Source of the DNA: Latescibacteria bacterium UBA6620 | GTDB taxonomy: Bacteria; Latescibacterota; UBA2968 | Assembly: GCA_002433075.1 (NCBI GenBank) | Contig: DJHM01000010.1 | Span: forward strand, 798-64,797 | Length of the DNA stretch: 64,000 nt | Direction of reading: 5' to 3' | Shown: in pieces, positions 7,717 through 16,842 of the stretch | Numbering within the stretch: the stretch's first letter is position 1 | Layout of the letters: each line of letters opens with the position of its first letter | The notes under the pieces: generated by a model | Seen by the model: the letters and a program-made list of their open reading frames with translations, nothing else | What the model was told of the DNA's origin: nothing | The model's database searches: none | Program-made: the position numbers and the translations under genes

Positions 7717-8754
7717 TTGCGACCCACGGTTCTGGGTATTGAAACTTCCTGTGATGAAACATCGGTGGCGGTCGTTGCCGACGGAAAAATCGCCTCGAAC
7801 GTCATCTTCAGTCAGACCGATCACAGTATCTATGGCGGTGTCGTGCCTGAGATCGCTTCGCGAAACCACACGCGCAAGCTTCTCCCTGTGCTCCGTGAGG
7901 CTCTGCGTGATGCCGGGGTGAGGCTGGAGGACATCGAGGGCGTAGCGGTGACCTCGGGGCCTGGGCTTGTCGGCTGCCTCCTTGTGGGGCTGTCGGCGGC
8001 CAAGGGGTTAGCCTGGAGCCGGGGTCTTCCGCTCGTGGGTGTGCACCACATGGAAGGACACCTGTTCTCGGGATTCCTTGAGCACGAAGACCTCCGGCCG
8101 CCCTTCGTGGCTCTCGTGGCTTCAGGTGGGCACACGGACCTGATCGAAGTGGTTGATCTGGGTCACTACCGATACCTGGCCAGGACGTCGGACGACGCGG
8201 CGGGCGAGGCCTTCGATAAGGTGGCGAAACTTCTGGGTCTGCTCGCACCGGGGGAACCCACGATGGGTGGGCCCCGGATCTCGGAACTGGCCAAGTCAGG
8301 TGATCCCTCGGCTTTCGACTATCCGAGAGGGCCCTTGGACGAGTTTACATTCAGCTTCTCAGGTCTGAAGACGGCCGTCTTGTACCACCTCCAGAAACTG
8401 TCGGCCGAGGAAAAGACGAGGTTGAAACCGGACGTGGCTGCAAGCTTCGAGGCTGCTGTCGTCGACCCTCTTGTGGAGAAGACAGTTCAGGCCAGTAGGC
8501 GGATCGGGGTCAAGCGGGTTCTACTGGCAGGCGGCGTGGCTGCGAACAAGTGCTTGAGGGAGGACATGGAGGTGGCGTGTGGGGACGCGGGGCTCAGCCT
8601 TCACGTGCCTTCTCCGATTCTTTGTACCGACAACGCGGCGATGATCGCTGCCGCAGGATCCTATCGATTGGAGCGGGGCGAAACCGATGGCCTCGAGCTG
8701 AATGCGGATCCTCGAAGACCACTTCCCGGCATTGACACTGGGGCCGGGGCTTGA
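7717..8754 (+). CDS. tsaD: tRNA threonylcarbamoyladenosine transferase TsaD
   Basis: 345-aa Kae1/TsaD family enzyme that, with TsaB and TsaE, transfers the threonylcarbamoyl group to A37 of ANN-reading tRNAs. N-terminal VLGIETSCDETSVAVV is diagnostic. Metal ligands lie in HHMEGHLFSG (His pair), with LVASGGHTDL and FSFSGLKTAVLY following. The late VLLAGGVAANKCLRE nucleotide loop is also present. Start is TTG with a GGGGGG purine run 8 nt upstream. It overlaps the next gene by 4 nt (TTGA). TsaB and TsaE are not in this window. Confidence 0.97.
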   Translation: MRPTVLGIETSCDETSVAVVADGKIASNVIFSQTDHSIYGGVVPEIASRNHTRKLLPVLREALRDAGVRLEDIEGVAVTSGPGLVGCLLVGLSAAKGLAWSRGLPLVGVHHMEGHLFSGFLEHEDLRPPFVALVASGGHTDLIEVVDLGHYRYLARTSDDAAGEAFDKVAKLLGLLAPGEPTMGGPRISELAKSGDPSAFDYPRGPLDEFTFSFSGLKTAVLYHLQKLSAEEKTRLKPDVAASFEAAVVDPLVEKTVQASRRIGVKRVLLAGGVAANKCLREDMEVACGDAGLSLHVPSPILCTDNAAMIAAAGSYRLERGETDGLELNADPRRPLPGIDTGAGA

Positions 8755-10838
8755 TCGACGGGTTGGGTTTCGATTTCGACCTCTCCTATGGTCTCCCACT
8801 GCTGCTCCTTCTGCTCGGGATGAGCGGATTGGCCCGACGGGCCTTTCGGTCTTCAGAAAGAGGCTCCTTCTTCTTCTATGTCCGGGTCCTTGTGATCGGA
8901 ACACTGCTCCTCCTGATCGGGGAGCCCGTTCTTTCGCTCACGTATGAGGCTTCCCGCAAGCCGCTTATTGCAGTCGTGGTAGATAACTCGGAAAGTCTGA
9001 GGATTGCATCGGGTGACCGCACTCGCACTGATGTGGTTACGGGGATTCTGGAGGATACGGTCTGGAATCGCGTTGCCGATCGAGCCCGCCTGCGGTGGTT
9101 CGCAGTGGATGTGGAAACAGTCGAGTTCCGAACCCCTCAACTGCCCAATTTCGACGGTCCCGGTACGGATCTGGCCCAGGGGCTGAAAACGGTCACCAAA
9201 GAGCTGAGAAACGAAGGCCTCGTAGGGATCCTTTTGGCGAGTGACGGGGCCAACAATCTTGGAGTTTCTCCGGAAACCCTTGCTTCGGGACTTGAGGCCC
9301 CCGTTCACACCGTTCTGGTAGGTGCGAAGGGGGCCCCTGCTGACCTGTCTCTGACCTGGTGGGGAACAGAGCCGCTGGGATACGTAGGCCGACCGCTTGC
9401 CTTTCAGGTCACTTTGCGTGTGAGCGGCCAGGTGAAAACACGGGTACCTCTGCTCGTAAGTTCTGACAGCGCGGTGGTCGCACGCAAGGTGGTCGAGGTC
9501 TCTCCGGGCGAGCAAACGGTGGAGTTGGTGGTCGTTCCTGACCGTTCCGGGGTCGTGGAGTACGAAGTCCGAGTGCCTGGCGTGCCGGACGAGCAAGAGC
9601 TACGGAACAATCGAGTCGTCGTCAGGACCCGTGTGCTTCCTGCACGGTCTGATGTGTTGCTCGCAGGTCCTCCCTCCGCCGATCTTGCCTACCTGCGCAG
9701 GACGATCGAAGCGGATTCCAACTGCGTCGTTGAATTCGTCCACGTTCTGACGGGCGCGATTCCTTCCCGGCTCAGGCGAGCCGCGGAAGCTTCCGATCCC
9801 CCCGACGTCATCATCCTTCACGACCTTTCGGTCTCACCCGGTAGTGGCAGGATGGCCGACTACGTGAGAGGGGGTGGCGCCCTGCTTGTTGTGGGTGGGA
9901 GGAGATCGGCTCTCGAACAGACGGAGCGTGGAGACGGGTTACTACCCTTGCGTGGGGGCGCTTTCGAATCTCTTCCCGTAAGGGTAGAAGTGCCCGCAGA
10001 CGCCAGCAGTCATCCGATCCTTCGAAGCGGGATGGTGGATCCGCAGATCTGGCGTTCGCTTCCCCCGCTCTCAGGCATGAACCCCATATCGAGAGTTCGA
10101 GACGATGCGCGCGTTCTGCTACGGTCGTCGACGTCGAAAGACCCGATTGCGGTCGTTTCGCAGTATGGGGGTGGAAAAGTAGCGGTGTTCGCGGGCAGGT
10201 CGTATTGGCGTCACGGCCTGATGTCCCTGGGATACGATCGGGCGAGCGACGCGCCAGCTGCGTTCTGGAGGTCTTGCATACGATGGCTGTCTGCCCGGGA
10301 GGACATCTCGCGACTGAGGGTCGAAACCGATCGATCGCTGTATCGGAGCGGAGAACCCGTCAAATTTCGCGCTCAACTCTTCGACGCCTTGCTGCACCCC
10401 GTCGACGGCGCCAGAGTCGGAGTAGAGGTTCTGGGGGCCGCGCCCCGTACGACTACCCTTAGATCAGTAGGTCGGGGACACTACGAGGGGCGTATCCGTG
10501 GACTTCCTCAGGGCAGCCACACGTACCGTGTGTCCGCCCGATCCAATGAGCAGGAGTCTGAGAGTGTGATGGACACCCTGACGGTCGGTCGTTACAGCCT
10601 GGAATTCGAGAATCTGAGTGTGGATGGGGGGCTTCTGTCGGCCATATCCAGAAACAGTGGGGGCAAGGTGGTCGATCCTGATCAGATCGCACAGTTTCTT
10701 GATGAACTGGTTCTCCTTCCGCAGCCGCATCGTGTATCGATACGGAGGAGACTGCTGGGTGTTTCCTGGCCCTTCTGGCTCGCGGCAATCGCACTTTGTG
10801 CGGAGTGGGCATGGCGTCGCCGGCGGGGTATGGTGTGA
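8751..10838 (+). CDS. Membrane-anchored vWA/CARDB-like protein, unknown role
   Basis: 695-aa protein starting with two hydrophobic segments (GLPLLLLLLGM near 15-24; VLVIGTLLLLIG near 46-57) and ending in one more (WPFWLAAIALCAEWAW). After the second segment comes a von Willebrand A-like domain with IAVVVDNSESLRIASG and ILLASDGANNLG. Two beta-sandwich stretches follow, then a glutamine-amidotransferase-like region (ADYVRGGGALLVVGG; GGGKVAVFAGRSYWRHGL). This matches the architecture of large BatA-neighbouring proteins that pair a vWA module with a GATase1-like fold; the function of these is not established. TTG start overlaps tsaD by 4 nt, and the stop overlaps the next gene's ATG by 1 nt. Confidence 0.75.
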   Translation: MIDGLGFDFDLSYGLPLLLLLLGMSGLARRAFRSSERGSFFFYVRVLVIGTLLLLIGEPVLSLTYEASRKPLIAVVVDNSESLRIASGDRTRTDVVTGILEDTVWNRVADRARLRWFAVDVETVEFRTPQLPNFDGPGTDLAQGLKTVTKELRNEGLVGILLASDGANNLGVSPETLASGLEAPVHTVLVGAKGAPADLSLTWWGTEPLGYVGRPLAFQVTLRVSGQVKTRVPLLVSSDSAVVARKVVEVSPGEQTVELVVVPDRSGVVEYEVRVPGVPDEQELRNNRVVVRTRVLPARSDVLLAGPPSADLAYLRRTIEADSNCVVEFVHVLTGAIPSRLRRAAEASDPPDVIILHDLSVSPGSGRMADYVRGGGALLVVGGRRSALEQTERGDGLLPLRGGAFESLPVRVEVPADASSHPILRSGMVDPQIWRSLPPLSGMNPISRVRDDARVLLRSSTSKDPIAVVSQYGGGKVAVFAGRSYWRHGLMSLGYDRASDAPAAFWRSCIRWLSAREDISRLRVETDRSLYRSGEPVKFRAQLFDALLHPVDGARVGVEVLGAAPRTTTLRSVGRGHYEGRIRGLPQGSHTYRVSARSNEQESESVMDTLTVGRYSLEFENLSVDGGLLSAISRNSGGKVVDPDQIAQFLDELVLLPQPHRVSIRRRLLGVSWPFWLAAIALCAEWAWRRRRGMV

Positions 10839-12362
10839 TGCGAGACGTCTGGCTATCGCTTCTGCTGATGGCGGTCTTCCAGACCTGCGGCGGGGCTGTG
10901 TGTGCGGACGTCAGGCTGACGGAAGTGATGTATGATCCTGCAGGCAGTGAGCTGACGGATGAATTCACCGAAGTTCAGAACATCGGACCTCTGCCGGTGG
11001 ACATGACAGGATGGCGTGTGGGAGAAGGGGCCGTAACCGAGGCACTGATCGCCGTAGGATCGGCTTCTCTTGCGTCAGGACAATTCGGTCTTCTGTTAGA
11101 TCCTGACTACGAACTCGGAGTTGGGGCCTACGCGCCGTTACCTGGTGATGCGAGTCTCTTCCTGCTCGATGACGGGACGTTTGGACGTAGCGGCCTGAGC
11201 AATACACAGGCAGAAACGATCGTCCTGTTGAACGCACAGGGGGACACGATCGACACACACACGTACTCGATTGGTACCGATGAAGGTTTCAGCGAGGAGA
11301 GAACTCGGGGCATTGAAGATCTTTGGAGCGCGATGCTCTGGCGTGGTGGAACACCCGGGTCGATTAACAGCATCTCGCCAAAAGAAATGGATCTGGAGGT
11401 GACTGCCGATGTGACCCTCGTTCCGTACAGCCATGAACCTTTGGTTGCACTGACCCTGCACAATCGGGGCCGTCAGGCCGCAGGTGGCGACCTGATTCTT
11501 TCACTCGAGGGGGCGGAGGTCGACAGGGTAAGGATTCCTGAGATTGCGCTGGGGAGCGCAGACTCGATCACTGCGTGGGAGCCGCATACCCGGGGCGCAC
11601 GTTGTTCTACGAAGCCAGGGGCATCTCTCCTGGGGACCAGGACGCGACGAACGATCGAGTCTCCGTTCGGGTCGTATACGGCGTGATCCCTGGAGGGGTT
11701 GTGTTATCGGGATTGATGGTGGCCCCTTCGGCGGGACCTGAATGGATCGAGGTCGTCAACCGATGGGGAGTGGAAGTCGATCTGTTCGGCTGGGGATTCT
11801 GGGATTCATCGGGCAAGAGGGGGCACGTGCGCACGCCGAGTCTACTGCAAGATGGTGCGCGTGCCGTTCTGTCAAAGGGAGAGGTGAACGAAGTGGAGGC
11901 CGTGCAGGTCGAGCCGTGGCCAGTCTTGAACGATGGGGGGACTCGGTCACCCTGTTCGACGGGACGGGTTCCGAGACCTATCGGGGAATCTACGAGTCCT
12001 CGAGACTTGGACGGTCTCTGGAGCGGATCGATCTTTCGGCCCCCGGTGATGGGTCCAACTGGCTGTCTTCGACCGCACCATTCGGGGCGACGCCAAGCGG
12101 GCCCAATGCAGTGGCATTCGCTCCGGATGGAAGCCTGCACTTAGAAGCACGGCCAAGTCCATTTTCGGAATCGTCTCAAGTGACTGTCGAGACTGGCGTC
12201 AGAAGGGCACGTTTGGTAGTGCGGGTCTTCGACCGGGTTGGGAGACTCAGAAGGGTGCTCGTTCAAGGCGCGGAAGTAGGATCGCGGTTTGTCACGACCT
12301 GGGACGGGCGTGACGATCGTGGAGTCCGGGTCAAACCCGGCCCCCACATCCTCGACGTTTGA
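10838..12362 (+). pseudogene. Lamin-tail-domain secreted protein, broken by two -1 frameshifts
   Basis: Reads in three consecutive frames. Frame one (from ATG 10838) gives a signal peptide (LSLLLMAVFQTCGGAVCA) and a lamin-tail domain (LTEVMYDPAGS, EFTEVQNIG, MTGWRVG). Near 11589-11595 (run CCCGGGG) the frame slips to PGRTLFYEARGISPG and a second lamin-tail domain (VVLSGLMVAPSAGPEWIEVV). At the G-run 11935-11940 it slips again to GDSVTLFDGTGSETY and ends in a FlgD-type Ig repeat (TTWDGRDDRGVRVKPG). Restoring one base at each run gives a continuous 508-aa protein. Both shifts are single-base deletions in homopolymer-like runs, so assembly error is as likely as true decay. Coupled to the vWA gene upstream. 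Confidence 0.8.
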
Positions 12363-12541
12363 GGCCGTGCCTGACGGGCAAATCTTGAGGGCCCGAACGA
12401 CCGTGGTCTACAGCAGGGGACTGGGTAAACGACCATAAATACGCTTCACCCGTGTTGCCCGTTTGCCTATGTTTCTCTATTGCGGCGCTTCCCCAGCGAC
12501 GCACCCCCCAAGCTCCCCCTTCGATAGATTCGGCGGTTCCC

Positions 12542-14977
12542 ATGAACAGATCGTCGAAGGACGCCAGGTCAGCCTCGGGCGGCGCATTGCCGCTTCAGGT
12601 CCTGGGTGTACTCCTTCTTGCTGTCGGGCTCCTCGTTCTCGTGAGCCTTGTTTCACATTCTCCTGAGGATCCTCCCAACTCCAGCAGACCCCCAGAAATG
12701 GCTCAAAATCTGGCGGGATGGCTCGGTGCGCATCTCTCTTACCGTTTACTCTTCCTATCGGGCTACGGGGCGATTCTCCTGAATGCCACGGTGTTTCTCT
12801 GGGGCTGGACCCTGTTTACCCACGCTGATCGTCGTCGCGCTGCCTGGCGATCTTTGAGTCTGCTAGTCATCCTGACGCTTTTTTGCGCCGGGTCCGGGCT
12901 GCCCTCGGGGGGGCATACGCATCAGGCGTTTCTGATGGGAGGGTGGATTGGAGTCACGCTTTCCTCCCTCGTTCTGGTTCCGTATCTGGGGCAGGTGGGC
13001 TCCTCGATTCTACTGGGTGCAGGCGGGCTTATCCTTTTGATGGTCGCGACAAATGTTCCCGTCCATCGGTTCCCCGACCTGGTAGTAGTGGGTCTCGGGC
13101 GGCTCTGGGCGGGGATCTGGGGTCTGTTGCCATCGGTGATCCGTATCGGACCCTGGACACGGACTCAGGGTTGGCGGGCGTGGGATTGGGGGACCGAGAT
13201 TCGGGCCAGACGGAAGATTGCGAAGGCCAGAAGGATGGAAGAAGCTGAGGCAATGAGTGCCGAGGAGGTCGATGCAGGCGGTGGCGATCCGGTGTTTGAG
13301 GAGGCTTTCGAGGAAACATTCGACGAACCGGAGATCGACACATCCGAAGCAGAGATCGAGTCACCGATCGAGCCCGCCCCTCCGACGTTGCCGTCATCGC
13401 CCGCGGATCTTGAGCCATCTACCACGGTCCCTCCCAGGATTGTTCGAACGAAGAAGAGTCGAAGGGGTGGAAGCAGTTCTAAGCCCAAGCAGGGGAACTC
13501 GGAACTCGATTACGAGATGCCGAGTCTGGACCTTCTCTCCGATCCACCTCACGACTCCGAGGAGGTGGACAAAGACTATCTGCTTGACGGCGCCCAGACG
13601 CTCGAGGAAAGTCTGAGCAGCTTTGGAGTTGACGGCCGGGTAGTTCAGGTGAATCCCGGCCCTGTCATCACCTCTTTCGAAGTCCAGCCCCCTTCCGGGG
13701 TGAAGGTTTCGAGGATTGTCACCCTGGCAGACGACCTGGCTATGGTGATGAAGGCTAGGAGCATCAGAATCATGGCTCCGATCCCGGGCAAGGCTGCAGT
13801 CGGGATCGAAGTGCCTAATCCTGTTCCGCGGTATGTGTATCTCCGCGAAGTGCTCGATACGCCTTCGTTCCAACGAACGAAGGCCAACTTGATGGTGGGT
13901 CTGGGAAAAACCGTGACTGGCGAACCCATGTCGGCGGATCTAGCCAAGATGCCGCATCTATTGATCGCGGGCGCGACGGGAAGCGGCAAATCGTTCTGCA
14001 TCAATTCTCTGATCGCCAGCATCCTGTTCCGGAACTCTCCAGACGAAGTCCGATTCATCATGGTAGACCCAAAAATGCTTGAGCTGTCTGTCTACGAGGG
14101 GATTCCTCACCTCTTTTCGCCGGTGGTCACGGACCCCAAGGTGGCGGCCGACGCACTGAAATGGGCAGTGGCGGAGATGGAGAACCGGTATCGGACGATG
14201 TCCCGGTTCAGCGTTAGGAACATTGCTGACTTCAACAAGAAGCTGGAGCGCCTTCGTAGAGAAGCCGAGTCCGACGAGGATCGGGAGGAGCTTCCAGAGA
14301 AACTGCCTTACCTGGTCGTCGTGGTCGATGAGCTTGCCGACCTGATGATGACAGCCCCGGCCGATATCGAAAACTCCCTCGCCCGTCTGGCCCAGATGGC
14401 ACGGGCCGTGGGCATCCACCTGATCATCGCCACACAACGGCCCTCGGTGAATGTAATCACAGGCACGATCAAGGCTAACTTCCCGTCCCGCATAGCGTTC
14501 CGCGTTGCGTCTAAAGTGGATTCGAGAACGATTCTGGACTGTAACGGGGCGGAGAAGCTGCTCGGAAACGGCGACATGCTCTTCCTCCCATCCGGAAAAC
14601 CGGAACCGATCAGGGCCCAGGGGGCTTACATAGAAACGGAAGAGACTGAACGAATCGTCGAGTTCGCAGCGTCTCAGTCGGTGACTCTGGATACGGTCGA
14701 TTTCGGGAAGGGAATGAACGACTTCGACTTCGAGGAAGACGCCCGCGATGAGCGGTTCGATGAAGCCCTCAAGCTGGTGGTCTTGCATCAGCAGGGCTCG
14801 GCATCTCTCCTTCAGAGAAGAATGAAGGTTGGTTATGCGAGGGCTGCCCGACTTGTGGACGAACTGGAGCGGGCCGGCATTGTGGGGACATCCGATGGGG
14901 CGAGCAAGGCCAGACCCGTTCTTGTTGGTGAGGATTACCTCGAAGCTCTCCTGGAGACGGAAGCTCAAGAAACGTGA
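12542..14977 (+). CDS. ftsK: DNA translocase FtsK/SpoIIIE
   Basis: 811-aa septal DNA pump that clears chromosomes from the division site. Four hydrophobic segments lie in the first 180 residues. A charged linker rich in Glu, Pro and Ser follows (about residues 220-350). The motor has Walker A LIAGATGSGKSFCIN, Walker B YLVVVVDELADLMM and IATQRPSVNVITGTIKANFP. The C-terminal winged-helix gamma domain (GSASLLQRRMKVGYARAARLVDELE) that reads polarity sites is present. The ATG at 12542 gives a natural cytoplasmic N-terminus; an upstream in-frame start adds an unlikely extension. Its stop overlaps the GTG of lolA by 4 nt. Confidence 0.96.
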   Translation: MNRSSKDARSASGGALPLQVLGVLLLAVGLLVLVSLVSHSPEDPPNSSRPPEMAQNLAGWLGAHLSYRLLFLSGYGAILLNATVFLWGWTLFTHADRRRAAWRSLSLLVILTLFCAGSGLPSGGHTHQAFLMGGWIGVTLSSLVLVPYLGQVGSSILLGAGGLILLMVATNVPVHRFPDLVVVGLGRLWAGIWGLLPSVIRIGPWTRTQGWRAWDWGTEIRARRKIAKARRMEEAEAMSAEEVDAGGGDPVFEEAFEETFDEPEIDTSEAEIESPIEPAPPTLPSSPADLEPSTTVPPRIVRTKKSRRGGSSSKPKQGNSELDYEMPSLDLLSDPPHDSEEVDKDYLLDGAQTLEESLSSFGVDGRVVQVNPGPVITSFEVQPPSGVKVSRIVTLADDLAMVMKARSIRIMAPIPGKAAVGIEVPNPVPRYVYLREVLDTPSFQRTKANLMVGLGKTVTGEPMSADLAKMPHLLIAGATGSGKSFCINSLIASILFRNSPDEVRFIMVDPKMLELSVYEGIPHLFSPVVTDPKVAADALKWAVAEMENRYRTMSRFSVRNIADFNKKLERLRREAESDEDREELPEKLPYLVVVVDELADLMMTAPADIENSLARLAQMARAVGIHLIIATQRPSVNVITGTIKANFPSRIAFRVASKVDSRTILDCNGAEKLLGNGDMLFLPSGKPEPIRAQGAYIETEETERIVEFAASQSVTLDTVDFGKGMNDFDFEEDARDERFDEALKLVVLHQQGSASLLQRRMKVGYARAARLVDELERAGIVGTSDGASKARPVLVGEDYLEALLETEAQET

Positions 14978-15627
14978 GAAAGTTTGCTCCCATCGTCTTC
15001 TTTCTGTTCCTTATGGGCAGTCCGGGGGCCTTCGCGCTCGATGGTGCTGAGGTCATCCAAAATCTGCAGAAACGGTTCAACAAACTGAAGACCCTTCAGG
15101 CAGACTTCCAGAAGCGTCATTACTGGAAGCTTGTCGATCAGACTCAGATCATTCGGGGGCGCCTGGTCGTCCAGAAACCCAACCGATTCCTCCTTCAGTC
15201 AGATGTTCAGACAGTCGTGACCGATGGGGAGCGGGCGTGGAGCTACGATCCTTCGAATGCCCAGGCTTTGCTAAGCGACTATGCCGTGGTTAACCAGGAC
15301 CAGAGCTACGAAAAGCTGCTGTTCGATCTGATCCTGCTCGGGGGGTACGACGAACGATTTCACCCGGTTCTGGATGGTGAGGATCGCGTTGACGGAAAGC
15401 GCTGTCATGCGCTGACCCTGACCCCCATAGAGCCGGACGCCTACGTTAATCGAGTCCGGCTTTGGGTCGACCGTAGAATTTGGCTGGTGCGAAAGGTCGA
15501 ATATCGCAATATCAATTCCGACGAGACGACCTACGTGTTGACTGACCTGAAGGAAAACAAGAGAACCAAAGACGAAACATTCCAGTTCGAGGCGCCCGAG
15601 GGCGTCGAAGTTGTCGATCTGAGGTAA
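14974..15627 (+). CDS. lolA: Outer-membrane lipoprotein carrier LolA
   Basis: 217-aa periplasmic chaperone that ferries lipoproteins from the LolCDE complex to the outer membrane. Signal peptide about residues 1-22 (KFAPIVFFLFLMGSPGAFA). The mature part shows the LolA pattern: LQKRFNKLKTLQADFQKRHY, GRLVVQKPNRFLLQS, TDGERAWSYDP, and NRVRLWVDRRIWLVRKVEY. The C-terminal end TFQFEAPEGVEVVDLR matches the family (F-x-PP-GV-x-V). GTG start overlaps ftsK by 4 nt. The ftsK-lolA pairing is common in diderms. LolD is at 18410; LolB and LolCE are not in the window. Confidence 0.93.
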   Translation: MRKFAPIVFFLFLMGSPGAFALDGAEVIQNLQKRFNKLKTLQADFQKRHYWKLVDQTQIIRGRLVVQKPNRFLLQSDVQTVVTDGERAWSYDPSNAQALLSDYAVVNQDQSYEKLLFDLILLGGYDERFHPVLDGEDRVDGKRCHALTLTPIEPDAYVNRVRLWVDRRIWLVRKVEYRNINSDETTYVLTDLKENKRTKDETFQFEAPEGVEVVDLR

Positions 15628-15631
15628 TAAA

Positions 15632-16745
15632 ATGCCTTCCGAGATTCAGCCAGTCGACGTTCAGTCCCGTATCCAATCCTGCCGAGAGAGAGTGGACCAC
15701 CTCGGGAGGTATCTTTGAATTAGATTCACGTAGAGCCCGCATTTCCGAGCTGGAGCGGCTGATGGAGGCAGCCACCTTCTGGGATGACCAGGAGAAGGCC
15801 CGGGAGACGATCGACGAGGTAAATGGGCACAAGGCTTGGGTGGATGGATGGTCTTCGATCGATCAGACGATTACGGATGTCGAAGAACTCTGCCAGCTGG
15901 CCGTGGAAGAGGATGATGAAGAAACGCTCACGGAGGTCGACGCGGAACTGTTGGTCTCGGAGCGTAAACTCAGCGACCTTGAGTTGCGCCATATGCTGGG
16001 GGAGCGTGAAGATCGGCTGAATGCGATCCTGTCGATCCATCCCGGCGCCGGGGGTACCGAAGCCCAAGACTGGGCGCAACTTCTCATGCGAATGTACGTG
16101 AGGTGGGCAGAGCGCCACGATCTGAAGGCGGAGGTGCTCGACCTTCAGCCTGGCGAGACTGCGGGTCTCAAGAGCGCAACCATCGAGGTGACCGGTGACT
16201 ACGCCTTCGGATACCTGAAGGCCGAAATCGGAGTCCACCGCCTCGTGCGGATATCTCCCTTCGACTCGAACAAGCGCCGGCACACGTCTTTCGCATCCGT
16301 GTTCGTCTATCCCGAAGCGGCCGGTGACATCGAGGTCGAAATCAAACCTGAAGATGTCAGGATCGATACCTACCGCGCTGGTGGAGCCGGGGGGCAGCAC
16401 GTGAACAAGACCGACTCCGCAGTGCGGATGACGCACCTTCCGACCGGCATCACGGTTCAGTGCCAGAATGAACGAAGCCAGCACAAGAACAAGAACTCGG
16501 CCATGAAGATCCTCAAGGCCAGGCTGTACCAGCACTACAAAGAGCAGGAAGAGGAAAAGCGAGCGGCGCTCGAGAGCGGGAAGAAGAAAATCGAATGGGG
16601 CAGTCAGATCAGGAACTACGTGTTCCAGCCCCACCAGATGGTCAAGGATGTTCGAACGGGCGTCGAAACTTCAGATGTCCAGGGCGTCATGGACGGCGAC
16701 ATCGATGAGTTTATTACGGCCTTCCTACACGAATACAACAGCTAA
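15632..16745 (+). CDS. prfB: Peptide chain release factor 2, programmed +1 frameshift
   Basis: RF2 recognises UGA and UAA. The gene starts at ATG 15632 (MPSEIQPVDVQSRIQ); 28 codons later it meets an in-frame TGA at 15716-15718. A +1 slip on CTT-T continues as ELDSRRARISELERLMEAAT to the stop at 16745, about 370 aa in all. Catalytic GGQ is in YRAGGAGGQHVNKT. The codon-recognition loop that holds SPF in RF2 is in domain 2 (RLVRISPFDSNKRRHTSF). An initiator downstream of the shift (ATG 15762) would miss the N-terminal helices, so the frameshifted product is the real one. Two genes upstream are ftsK-lolA. Confidence 0.97.
15704..15718 (+). promoter_or_regulatory. RF2 autoregulatory frameshift signal
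   Basis: Internal Shine-Dalgarno-like GGGAGG (15704-15709), then TAT, slippery CTT and TGA, with the same 3-nt spacing as in Escherichia coli prfB (AGGGGGTATCTTTGA). Low RF2 slows decoding of TGA and favours the +1 shift. Confidence 0.95.
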
Positions 16746-16768
16746 GTGAGCCATAAGTTTCGGTCGGA

Positions 16769-16797
16769 TTGACCGTGACCATAGTATTCACTATACT
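16769..16797 (+). promoter_or_regulatory. Promoter of the lysS operon
   Basis: TTGACC at 16769-16774, 17-nt spacer, TATACT at 16792-16797. The GTG of lysS follows about 40 nt after the predicted start. It should drive lysS, lolD, mcsA and mcsB, which abut without terminators. Confidence 0.85.
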
Positions 16798-16842
16798 TAT
16801 AGAACTTTTCCTCAATTTAGCAGGCTTCGACGGAGAACGCGG

